Shown here piece after piece: positions 9,606 to 17,753 of a DNA stretch of 64,000 nucleotides. Below the pieces are notes generated by a model, which was given only the letters and a program-made list of their open reading frames with translations, was not told the origin of the DNA and made no database searches. The position numbers were made by a program, and so were the translations under genes. Numbering within the stretch: the stretch's first letter is position 1; each line of letters begins with the position of its first letter. This stretch comes from Eutrophocola sp965662685 (lineage in GTDB: Bacteria > Pseudomonadota > Gammaproteobacteria > Pseudomonadales > Pseudohongiellaceae), in NCBI GenBank assembly GCA_965662685.1, contig CBFIIQ010000004.1, positions 1 through 64,000 on the forward strand, read 5' to 3'.

Positions 9606-10384
9606 GCTGGTGGGGCAAGATAATCGGTGGCGGACTGGGGTTTATGCTCGGCGGGCCATTGGGTGCTGTTTTTGGCGCCGCTTTTGGGCATAACTTTGAT
9701 AAGGGCCTGGGATCATTTGCTGCAGGCACAGCATTCACTGGCGACGTTGAGCGCATCCAAACCGCGTTTTTTACTACAACGTTTTCCATGATGGGACACA
9801 TTGCCAAGGCAGATGGGCAGGTCTCGCAAACGGAGATCTTTATAGCTGAAGATCTGATGCGCCAGATGCGTCTGAATCCGGAACAGAAAAGGGTAGCCCA
9901 GCGATTATTCAATGAAGGTAAAAAAGCTGCCTTCCCGGCCAATGATGTATTGCATCAGTTCAGAGTAGAGTGCCATAGACGAACCAATCTGCTGCAGATG
10001 TTCATGGAAATCCAGATCATGGTTGCCCTTGCTGATGGTACGCTGGATGTAAGTGAAGGTGTGATACTGGAAAATGCAGCGTCTACGCTGGGGTTTTCAG
10101 ACGCACAGTACAGAGCAATCCTGCAACGTATGCAGGCACAGCGTCATGTTCAATCAGCTGATAAATTCGGCATGAGTTTGCAGGATGCCTATAATTTGTT
10201 GGGCATAGAGAAGAGTGCCAGTGATCAGGAAGTTAAAAAAGCCTATCGCCGACAGATGAACCAGCACCACCCGGACAAACTGGTGTCAAAAGGCTTGCCC
10301 GAAGAAATGATGGAAATGGCTAACCGAAAGGCACAGGATATTAAAAGTGCCTATGAGACGATTAAGAAGTCCCGTAAACCGTAA
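9602..10384 (+). CDS. djlA: DjlA-like co-chaperone (TerB + DnaJ domains), apparent CTG start
   Basis: Three parts are visible: an N-terminal glycine-rich membrane segment, a TerB-like helical domain (about 50-175), and a C-terminal J domain with HPD in QHHPDKL. DjlA is a membrane-bound DnaK co-chaperone. Starting at the first in-frame ATG (9644) would cut off the WWGKIIGGG segment, which matches the start of known DjlA (WGKIIG...). No ATG, GTG or TTG lies in frame upstream, so CTG at 9602 is proposed as start. It overlaps the previous stop (CTGA) and has GAGG about 8 bases upstream. From there the protein is 260 residues, close to the usual 260-270. The end overlaps the convergent efflux gene by 23 bp. 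Confidence 0.85.
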   Translation: MSWWGKIIGGGLGFMLGGPLGAVFGAAFGHNFDKGLGSFAAGTAFTGDVERIQTAFFTTTFSMMGHIAKADGQVSQTEIFIAEDLMRQMRLNPEQKRVAQRLFNEGKKAAFPANDVLHQFRVECHRRTNLLQMFMEIQIMVALADGTLDVSEGVILENAASTLGFSDAQYRAILQRMQAQRHVQSADKFGMSLQDAYNLLGIEKSASDQEVKKAYRRQMNQHHPDKLVSKGLPEEMMEMANRKAQDIKSAYETIKKSRKP

Positions 10385-11495
10385 GCTTTCTAAACCAGGA
10401 CACATCTTTAAGCAAACTATTAAGATTGTCTTCTAATTCCTTGTTAACTAATGGAATATCAATATATAAATCCACTTCTATCTGGCCTTGAAGATAGTGC
10501 AGATCGAGTCTTTTTACCAAGGTCTTATCCAGTGCAGGCTGCCAGCATGAATACAGGATCTCCTCAACTTCGGCACGAATTGGCAGTATCGGTATGTCAG
10601 CATGTTCAATATCCTCTTCCGGGTCTATGTGCACGACAATGTCAGAAATATCCGGAAATGCCTTTTTCACTGAGCCGCTGATGTAATCAGCCAGAAAATG
10701 CCCCTCTGAGACGGATATGCGCTTGTTTACCTGTACATGAAGATCCACAAAACTTCTTCCTCCATGTTGCCGTGTACGTAGCTCATGGACATCAACGATG
10801 CCTTGCAACTGGTTAATATGGGCGTAAATAGCGTTGACTTTATCCTTTGGTAACGCGGTATCAACAAGCTCTCTGAGACTTGATGAAACAAGGTCCCAGG
10901 CTATTTTTGCGATCATCATGGCGACGAAAATGGCCGCAAGGGAGTCCATCACCGGATAACCCAGCATGGCACCAAGGATTCCCACCAGAACGGCAATAGA
11001 GGAAAAAGAGTCAGTTCGGCTATGCCATGCATTGGCCAATAAAAGGGAGGAATTGGTGAGTTCAGCGACCTTTTTTGTATAGCGATAAATCCATTCTTTG
11101 GAAATTATGCTGACAAAGGCAACCAGCAGACCTGTCCAGCCCGGGATTGGCAGGGCTGAATCACTACCAAGCCTTTCAATACTGTCAAAGCCAATAATAC
11201 TGGCTACAGCAAACAGTATGATACCAAGTGCAATAGTGCCCAGTGTCTCGAATCGACGGTGGCCATATGGATGATCCCGATCCGGTTCGGCGTGGGAGAT
11301 ATGAGTGATAATCAGCACAAAGGCATCTGTCAGAAGATCAGACAGGGAATGGACACCATCACTGATCAATGCCAGTGAATTTGACGCGATTCCGGTAATA
11401 ATTTTTGCCAGCCCCAACACCAAATCAAGTAGCGCGCCGATCAGCGTAACGCGGGTTGCCGCTTGCTTATCTTTCTTGTCTTGTAGCTTGCTCAT
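10362..11495 (-). CDS. Cation diffusion facilitator family divalent metal efflux protein (FieF-like)
   Basis: This 377-residue protein is of the CDF type: an N-terminal six-helix membrane domain and a C-terminal cytoplasmic domain. It should export Zn2+, Fe2+ or a similar ion in exchange for protons. Metal-site residues are visible in TM2 (D46, H49, D53 of SDGVHSLSD) and TM5 (HSRTD, H158 and D162). The conserved DHPYGHRRFE loop is at about 74-83. The usual FieF length is about 300; here there are roughly 80 extra C-terminal residues that resemble no domain I recognise. Metal specificity cannot be set from these motifs. It overlaps djlA tail to tail. Confidence 0.9.
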   Translation of the reverse strand: MSKLQDKKDKQAATRVTLIGALLDLVLGLAKIITGIASNSLALISDGVHSLSDLLTDAFVLIITHISHAEPDRDHPYGHRRFETLGTIALGIILFAVASIIGFDSIERLGSDSALPIPGWTGLLVAFVSIISKEWIYRYTKKVAELTNSSLLLANAWHSRTDSFSSIAVLVGILGAMLGYPVMDSLAAIFVAMMIAKIAWDLVSSSLRELVDTALPKDKVNAIYAHINQLQGIVDVHELRTRQHGGRSFVDLHVQVNKRISVSEGHFLADYISGSVKKAFPDISDIVVHIDPEEDIEHADIPILPIRAEVEEILYSCWQPALDKTLVKRLDLHYLQGQIEVDLYIDIPLVNKELEDNLNSLLKDVSWFRKLTVYGTS

Positions 11496-11849
11496 TGAGA
11501 AAATTATAACTTGTAATCCAGTCTGAATAAGGAGGTGTGTATGCTCGAAACCACAGGTCCAAGCATGACACTAAAATGGCAATGAAAGAAGTATGAAAAG
11601 GGATGGAACAAGCCTTATGGAAATGTCAAAAAAAAAGCCTGGTTTCCACCAGGCTTTTCAAATTAAAAGAGAGGCTCATGATACTGCTACCACAACTCAA
11701 TAACCTCCTGTTGATAAGATATTAAATCTGCGATTTAGTTCCCTTCAATAAGCCAAATAAACGTATATTTCCTGCTGCTATCGCAACTACCTGTTAGCAA
11801 TCCACTTTCAAGCAGGAATTATAATTAATACCTTGAAATAGCTGCATTC
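11496..11849. other. Intergenic region between M16C peptidase gene and cation efflux gene
   Basis: About 354 bp with no gene. It holds the terminator of the peptidase gene (11633-11658, minus strand), and must hold the promoter of the efflux gene. A short dyad TAAATC-TGC-GATTTA occurs at 11723-11737. Nothing else was recognised. Confidence 0.7.
11628..11658 (-). terminator. Intrinsic terminator of the M16C peptidase gene
   Basis: A 10-bp perfect stem (AAAAGCCTGG at 11633-11642 with CCAGGCTTTT at 11649-11658) encloses a 6-base loop. On the minus strand it is followed by nine T residues (the A run 11628-11636). It lies about 190 bp past the peptidase stop, so the transcript has a long 3' tail. 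Confidence 0.85.
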
Positions 11850-14828
11850 TCAAAGCTGGCAAATTGACAGCCCAAGTGATTCCAGCTGGCTTGATTGTGA
11901 TTTATTACTAATGATGCCAATGCTGGGCTGCTGGTTGGCCAGGTATTTTTCGGTGACGTATTTCAGGCTTTCAATACTGACCTGAAGTACATTTTGGCGA
12001 AAGGCCGCCCGTTGTTCCTTACCGCGGCCAAACAGCTCATTGTAAAAAGCCTGTTTAGCAGTACCAGCAGGAGAGGAAGGTTTGTCCAGGCTGGAGATAA
12101 CTCCAAGAATGGCTTCTTCCAGAGCTCTGGGCTCATGATTGCTTGTCAGCATCCAGTCTATTGAGCGCTTGTAATCTTCCAGTGTCTCCAGCAAACGCGG
12201 GTCCCGATAGGAATAGAACCGGAACGAGGCCGTGCCTGAATCCTGGTTGGCTCCGCCACCATAGGCCCCACCTTGCTCTCTAATACTGCGATGAAGAAAA
12301 CCATTGCGCAGGAAGCCGCCCAGCACTGTCAGGGCTGCGGCATCATCATGGCCAACAGGTACTGAAGGAAAAGCCATTGCGCAGAAATTAACCTGGGTGT
12401 TGGCCAGCCATGCTTCCTCAACTCTTTCGCGACATGGAGGAAAGGAGAATTGCGAGGTCCGGGTTTGTATATCAAGTGTACTTTCCCATGTGTTTTTAAT
12501 GCTGATGAGTAGTGCTTCTTTTTCGCGCTGTTCACTAATAAGCAGAAACTGCTTGTCTGCATTAAGTATTTGACTGTGTAGCTGTTCAAAACTTCCGGCA
12601 AATTCCGCCAGGCTGTCAGGGTTCTCGAAATCCTTTATGCATTTTTTAAGATTTTGAATTCCAGCCATGCCGGAGCTCTGATAATTCATTGAGGCGATAG
12701 GACTCATTTTACTACAGGCAACACCAACAGCCAGGCTATGCCCCTGACTGGTAATGCTTTGCTCTTTACGCGAGCTGATTTGCTCCATTAATTCCCTGAT
12801 ACGCTGATGCTCATCGAAGCGACAATGCAGCAAAGTATCCCTTAACAGATCGCTGGTCTGGTCCTGGTTTGCGTAAAGTGATTTGCTCGATAAAACCAGA
12901 TAATTATTGAAGGACTGTTCGTCATTGATGTCACTGCGTATTGTGTTGTAAACATTCACTCCACCGCTTATGGCAGACTGAAGAGATTGAACTTCCAGGT
13001 AGCTTTTGTTGCCAATCCCCAATTCAGGCATACAACTTGTGAAGTAGGGGAGCTGTTTGGTCAGGGACTCATCCAGCGCAGGCATATTCAGAATAACTTG
13101 CTGATAACTCAAGCCATTGGTCCCCTGGGCAAAAAAACGTACCGGGAAGCTTTTGTCTTTCAGTGATACTTCAAGATGTTCGGATTCTGGCCAGTTGATT
13201 TCCACAGGGACATCTTCCAGTGTCACACTGGGTAAGACAGACGGATCATCGTCCTCTTCCTGACGCTGCTTTAATTGTTGTGCTCGTTCAACAATAGCCT
13301 GCATCTCCCCGTCATCAAGGCCTTCCTTGATGCTGGCAAGTTTCGCTATTTCTTCACTGGCCACCTTGTCCGCAAGTTCAGGGTCTGGATGTACTGTGAG
13401 AGTTACACGATGCGGGTTATCCAGCAGGTATTCCCTGATCAGGTTGGGAATATAGTTTTCATCCTGTATATCTTGTTCCAGCTGATGTAAAACCGGGTCT
13501 ATATCCAGCAATTCAATGGGATCGCCGCGATGGGTGGCAGTTGAAAGTGCGGACAATATTAATTGCAAGCCATAGGGGTAGGAGTCACCACTGATCTCAC
13601 GCTGACTGAGTTCAAGGCTGTGCAAGGCCGCTTTAACCTTGTCCTGATCAATTCCGTTGGCTACGATGTCTTTCAGAGTCGCAATAATCAGCGATTCAAT
13701 TTCTTCTGTGCTTTTTTCCGCGCAACCCTCAAGGCCACACATGAAACTCATCTCACGATAGGAATCTTCCAAACCACATAGCGGGGAAGGAGAGCGCCCC
13801 AGTGACGTTGTTTCCAATACATGTAAAAGTGGGCTGGCGCTGTTGTCGAGCAAGACACCAGAGAGCAATTGTGCTTTATACATTTCCGCCAGGTCGGTGC
13901 TTTTACCCAGCAACCAGGCGACAACAACATGGGTTTTATTTGAACTATCCGGCTCATCAAGCGGGTAGCTTTCGCTGACTCTAATGGGAGACTGGAAACG
14001 CTGCTCATCGTCCACGGCAATATTGATATCCAGTTTTTTAAATTCCTTGAGGGCCAGATTTTCAAATCGCTCCTGATGCTCTTTGGCAGGAATGTTGCCA
14101 TAGGTCATGAAGATGGCATTACTGGGATGATAATGGGTTTTATAAAAAGACTTCAGATCCTGATAACTCAGGCCGGGAATATCTGCAGGCTCGCCGCCAC
14201 TGTTGTAATGATAGGTTGTGGTTGGAAAAAGGTATTGGCAAACCTGCTGCCAGATTCTGGAAGTAGGAGCACTCATGGCGCCTTTCATTTCATTGAAAAC
14301 AACACCTTTGTATTCCAGTGCAGACTTGGTATTGTCGGGCTCGGCAAATTCAATTCGATGACCTTCCTGGGCAAAATCCAGTTCATTAAGAGAGGAAAAG
14401 AAAACTGCATCAAGATAGACATCAAGCAGATTGTTAAAATCTTTTCGATTCTGGCTGGCAAAGGGATAGGCAGTCCAGTCGCTACTGGTAAAGGCGTTCA
14501 TAAAGGTGTTCAGGGAACGCCTGATCATCATAAAGAAAGGATCGCGCACCGGATATTTTTTACTCCCGCAAAGCGCGGTATGTTCAAGGATATGCGCGAC
14601 CCCTGTTGAGTCCATGGGTACCGTACGCAAAGCCACCAGAAAAACATTCTCCGGATTGTCGCTGGCAAGATGGTAATGCACAGCGCCAGTTTCCCGATGT
14701 TCATACTCCTCAACGGTGATATTCAGCGTATCGAGTCGCTGACTGCGTTTAAGAATGAAAGTGGGGTAAGGGGCAGAGTCTTTAGGAGAAGAGTTGCTTG
14801 TAACTTGCGAAGATTCGTTTGACTGCAT
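11850..14828 (-). CDS. M16C (PreP/Cym1-like) zinc metallopeptidase
   Basis: This 992-residue protein belongs to the insulinase superfamily. The inverted zinc motif HxxEH is present as HILEH (H79, E82, H83), followed by TALCGSKKYPVRDPFF, which is diagnostic of the presequence-protease branch. A downstream VFNEMKGAMSAP segment carries the third zinc-ligand region. The protein comprises four alpha/beta repeats in two halves, the second near residues 560-990 with GGAYGGGA. The family degrades short unfolded peptides inside a closed chamber; bacterial members are cytosolic or periplasmic. No signal peptide is visible here, so a cytosolic peptidase is likely. It is monocistronic by context, with its own terminator. 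Confidence 0.92.
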   Translation of the reverse strand: MQSNESSQVTSNSSPKDSAPYPTFILKRSQRLDTLNITVEEYEHRETGAVHYHLASDNPENVFLVALRTVPMDSTGVAHILEHTALCGSKKYPVRDPFFMMIRRSLNTFMNAFTSSDWTAYPFASQNRKDFNNLLDVYLDAVFFSSLNELDFAQEGHRIEFAEPDNTKSALEYKGVVFNEMKGAMSAPTSRIWQQVCQYLFPTTTYHYNSGGEPADIPGLSYQDLKSFYKTHYHPSNAIFMTYGNIPAKEHQERFENLALKEFKKLDINIAVDDEQRFQSPIRVSESYPLDEPDSSNKTHVVVAWLLGKSTDLAEMYKAQLLSGVLLDNSASPLLHVLETTSLGRSPSPLCGLEDSYREMSFMCGLEGCAEKSTEEIESLIIATLKDIVANGIDQDKVKAALHSLELSQREISGDSYPYGLQLILSALSTATHRGDPIELLDIDPVLHQLEQDIQDENYIPNLIREYLLDNPHRVTLTVHPDPELADKVASEEIAKLASIKEGLDDGEMQAIVERAQQLKQRQEEDDDPSVLPSVTLEDVPVEINWPESEHLEVSLKDKSFPVRFFAQGTNGLSYQQVILNMPALDESLTKQLPYFTSCMPELGIGNKSYLEVQSLQSAISGGVNVYNTIRSDINDEQSFNNYLVLSSKSLYANQDQTSDLLRDTLLHCRFDEHQRIRELMEQISSRKEQSITSQGHSLAVGVACSKMSPIASMNYQSSGMAGIQNLKKCIKDFENPDSLAEFAGSFEQLHSQILNADKQFLLISEQREKEALLISIKNTWESTLDIQTRTSQFSFPPCRERVEEAWLANTQVNFCAMAFPSVPVGHDDAAALTVLGGFLRNGFLHRSIREQGGAYGGGANQDSGTASFRFYSYRDPRLLETLEDYKRSIDWMLTSNHEPRALEEAILGVISSLDKPSSPAGTAKQAFYNELFGRGKEQRAAFRQNVLQVSIESLKYVTEKYLANQQPSIGIISNKSQSSQLESLGLSICQL

Positions 14829-15062
14829 AGGGTCCGGGCTTGGGTTGGCAAAGGCTCACAGTATAGCGTTTATAAGAGAGTTTGTAGAGTGACAGGGCAA
14901 ATAATCTTTGATACTGTCCACGCACAAAACCTTAAAAAAATCAGGACTAAGAAGTTCCAGGACAGACAAAAGCAAAAGAAAAATTACAACAATAATAAAA
15001 GTTTTGATAATCATAGCCAAACCGTTGGCCAGTCAGATTCATAATTTAAAAGGGATAATTCA

Positions 15063-16817
15063 GTGGCCAGAAAAAGTCTATTTTCAATCCTCGCGCTTGC
15101 CTCAACGCTTTCATTACCTGCGGGATACGCAGTTGCCCAATTAACGGATTACGAGCCCGTCACTGACGAGATGTTACAAAATCCGGATCCGGAAGACTGG
15201 CTACATTGGCGTCGGACACTAAACTCCTGGGGGTATAGCCCTCTTGATGCGCTAAACCATGACAATGTGGGAAACCTGGAATTACTCTGGTCTACTGAAA
15301 TGACCTCAGGAATACAGGAAGGCACTCCCCTTGTTTATAACGGCATTATGTACCTGCCCAACCCGGGTGATGTGATTCAGGCATTTGACGCCGTCAGCGG
15401 CGAAATGCTTTGGGAATACAAACGCGAAATGCCTGAGGATCTTGGCGATTACATTGGTGCCAATGCCACAATGCGCAACATCGCTATTCATGATGAATCC
15501 ATTATCTATACCAGTAATGATGATTATATAGTTTCTCTGGATGTGCACACTGGCGCGGTAAAATGGGAGACCCGTATTCTTGATTATCGTACCCATCCTT
15601 CGCAGCAGAGCAATGGACCAATTATCATTAACGGCATGGCAGTGTCCGGTAGAAACTGTTTGCCGCCGGCAGGACCGGAAGCCTGCTTTATTGCTGCACA
15701 TGATGCTGACACCGGCGAAGAAATCTGGAAACTTTATACTATCCAGCGGCCTACCGGCGATGATAGTGACTCCTGGGGGGATTTGGCCTGGGAACAGCGC
15801 TGGCATGTAGGCGCATGGATGGCACCAAGTTATGACCCTGAGCTTAATCTCATCTACATGGGTACATCAGTGACTGCACCATCCCCAAAATTTCTCCTGG
15901 GCGGAAACGACAAGGAACATCTTTATCACAACTCCACACTTGCTATTAACCCGGAAGATGGCAGCTTAAAATGGCATTACCAGCATGTTGTTGATCACTG
16001 GGACCTGGATCATCCTTTTGAGCGTTTGCTGGTCAATACCCACGTTGCCCCTGATGCAGAGCAGGTACCCTGGATCAACCCGGACATTGATCCGGATAAA
16101 GAATATAAAGTCATTACCGGCATTCCAGGGAAAACCGGCCTTGTTTACACCATCGACAGGGAAACCGGCGAATTCCTTTGGGCCAGATCCACAGTATTTC
16201 AAAACGTGATAAGTGAAATTGACGGAGAAACAGGTAAGGCCAGAGTGAATCCTGATGCCCTGTTTCATGAGGAAGGCCAGCAGCGGGAAATTTGTCCCTC
16301 GACCGGTGGTGGCAAGAACTGGTGGGCTGGCGCCTATAGCCCACTTTCCAATGCCATGTACTATGGTGTTCAGAATACTTGCATGGATCTGACTGTCACT
16401 ACTGCAGAGGCGGATTCAGAAGAACTTTATGGCTTCTTTGCCAGGGAAAAACTGGCCGCGGGCAGAACCAATGTAGGGACAGTATTTGCCATTTCGGCAG
16501 AAACCGGAGAAACCCTGTGGAAATATGAAGCCGCCGGGACAGTTATGTCGATGGTTGCCACAGGTGGCGGCCTGGTGTTTGGAGGCGATATTGAAGGGAA
16601 TTTTCGCGCATTCGATCAGATGACTGGCGAAGTCTTGTGGGAAGTTAACCTGGGTTCTTCCATTACTGGCTACCCGATAACATTCGGGATAAATGGGAAA
16701 CAATATATCTCTGTCGGTACCGGAACGTCTGTGACTACGGCGGGGCAGGCTCGCTTTCTTGATGGGACGCCACCAGGTATTGAGAGCAGACAATATATCT
16801 TTGCATTGCCAGACTGA
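15063..16817 (+). CDS. Periplasmic PQQ-dependent (quinoprotein) dehydrogenase
   Basis: This 584-residue protein has a GTG start preceded by AAGGG, and a signal peptide cleaved near AVAQ (residue 26). It has the repeated W-motifs of an eight-bladed beta propeller (for example AFDAVSGEMLWEYK, SLDVHTGAVKWET, AFDQMTGEVLWEVN). The active-site segment WHYQHVVDHWDLD places the catalytic aspartate at about D314, and GGGKNWWAGAYSP matches the PQQ-binding face. There is no CxxCH haem site, so it is a type I enzyme passing electrons to a separate cytochrome. The adjacent Cys-Cys pair of methanol dehydrogenase is absent; Cys199 and Cys208 lie elsewhere. The substrate is probably an alcohol or aldehyde, possibly aromatic given the next genes. 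Confidence 0.85.
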   Translation: MARKSLFSILALASTLSLPAGYAVAQLTDYEPVTDEMLQNPDPEDWLHWRRTLNSWGYSPLDALNHDNVGNLELLWSTEMTSGIQEGTPLVYNGIMYLPNPGDVIQAFDAVSGEMLWEYKREMPEDLGDYIGANATMRNIAIHDESIIYTSNDDYIVSLDVHTGAVKWETRILDYRTHPSQQSNGPIIINGMAVSGRNCLPPAGPEACFIAAHDADTGEEIWKLYTIQRPTGDDSDSWGDLAWEQRWHVGAWMAPSYDPELNLIYMGTSVTAPSPKFLLGGNDKEHLYHNSTLAINPEDGSLKWHYQHVVDHWDLDHPFERLLVNTHVAPDAEQVPWINPDIDPDKEYKVITGIPGKTGLVYTIDRETGEFLWARSTVFQNVISEIDGETGKARVNPDALFHEEGQQREICPSTGGGKNWWAGAYSPLSNAMYYGVQNTCMDLTVTTAEADSEELYGFFAREKLAAGRTNVGTVFAISAETGETLWKYEAAGTVMSMVATGGGLVFGGDIEGNFRAFDQMTGEVLWEVNLGSSITGYPITFGINGKQYISVGTGTSVTTAGQARFLDGTPPGIESRQYIFALPD

Positions 16818-17234
16818 TAAGCAGGATAGAATAAACCATTATCAGTATCTCAAGCGATTAAGACATTTTCTGGAAGTTAACAGAAGGCACCGGAGAGATT
16901 GTTTAACGTGTTATTCTGGAACTCTGCGACACCTTGATTCCTGTCGCTTATATTCATATTATCGTTGAGTAAGCGCACTGAATATACTGATCATGGGGAT
17001 GAATGAATAATTCCCGGCAAATGGTGGCAAGCCATAAAGGCAGTGATCTGGATCAGGGAGAGATTGTTTTCAGTGTTGATAATAATGAAGGCCTGCCACC
17101 AAGTGGGCATAAAGGTGGGCATAAGGCGCCAAATAAGGCTTAAAACCGAAGCAAAGACTTTTCAAATTTAACTGCGCATCAACACATCCTAAATAATATA
17201 CTAATACTGTTTTACTAATTAGAAGGGGAATTAA
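16818..17234. other. Intergenic region before the hydroquinone dioxygenase genes
   Basis: 417 bp without a clear gene apart from a possible 46-codon reading frame (17003-17143, listed separately). An imperfectly placed dyad CTGATAA...TTATCAG spans 16814-16845 at the dehydrogenase stop, without a T run. The last 90 bp before 17235 are AT-rich and should contain the dioxygenase promoter. The dioxygenase start has a strong AAGGGG ribosome-binding site. Confidence 0.6.
17003..17143 (+). CDS. Possible small protein, 46 residues, unrecognised
   Basis: An open frame begins ATG at 17003 with GGGG four bases upstream and ends TAA at 17143. The peptide begins MNNSRQMVASHKGSDLD and ends SGHKGGHKAPNKA, with a GHK-G-GHK repeat, no membrane segment and a basic C-terminus. 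It lies in the leader of the hydroquinone dioxygenase genes. It resembles neither PqqA nor any small protein I know. It could be a real leader peptide or chance. Codon choice looks similar to the neighbours, which is only weak support. Confidence 0.3.
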   Translation: MNNSRQMVASHKGSDLDQGEIVFSVDNNEGLPPSGHKGGHKAPNKA

Positions 17235-17726
17235 ATGAGTTATAAGACTATGGTGGGGTCCCTGGACTCTTATGATAAAGGGAGCATCGAGTTAAATGAT
17301 GACCTCAAACACTATGCCTTTTCCAATATTTTTGAAATCTGCAACAGTTCTTCACCTTATGAAAGGATCATGGTTGCCTCAAACCTTGAATACTGTGCAG
17401 AAGTAACCCGCGCAGAAGGTGCGTCGCCATGGTATACCGCGCCTCATGATGAGTTTGCCATTGTTATGGAAGGCGAAATTGAATTTGAATTTTATCAGTT
17501 GGAAGAAGACGAGAAGCCCGCTAACGAAGCCGGTGCCGTCAGACTCTCAGCTGACCCCAAAGGGAAGCGCATGGGGAAAGTCACTGCACGTCGTGGCCAT
17601 GAAGTCCTGTTACCACAGGGCTCGGCTTACCGCTTAACATCCGCAAATCCTGGCGTGGTACTTTTCCAAACCATGGCCGGTCCGGAAAGCGTTGAAAAAT
17701 GGTCCGAAATTTGTGTATTGAACTAA
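17235..17726 (+). CDS. Hydroquinone 1,2-dioxygenase small subunit (HapC/PnpC-type)
   Basis: This 163-residue protein has a single cupin-like fold, with H71 in YTAPHDEFAIVMEGE and a second strand set ending VLFQTMAG. Size (about 18 kDa) and position directly before a 335-residue partner match the alpha subunit of two-subunit Fe(II) hydroquinone dioxygenases, known from 4-nitrophenol and 4-hydroxyacetophenone pathways in Pseudomonas. The complex cleaves hydroquinone to 4-hydroxymuconic semialdehyde in the cytoplasm. A good AAGGGG site precedes the ATG. The large-subunit gene follows after 27 bp. Assignment rests mainly on the pairing with the large subunit. Confidence 0.75.
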   Translation: MSYKTMVGSLDSYDKGSIELNDDLKHYAFSNIFEICNSSSPYERIMVASNLEYCAEVTRAEGASPWYTAPHDEFAIVMEGEIEFEFYQLEEDEKPANEAGAVRLSADPKGKRMGKVTARRGHEVLLPQGSAYRLTSANPGVVLFQTMAGPESVEKWSEICVLN

Positions 17727-17753
17727 CAGAATACTTTACAGAGGAAACAAGAC

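Noticed and set aside
14076..14609. 177-residue frame opposite the M16C peptidase gene
   Set aside because: It lies wholly inside a well supported gene on the other strand and shows no domain or export signal.
15306..15806. 166-residue frame opposite the PQQ dehydrogenase gene
   Set aside because: Shadow of the propeller repeats; no start context and no recognisable motif.
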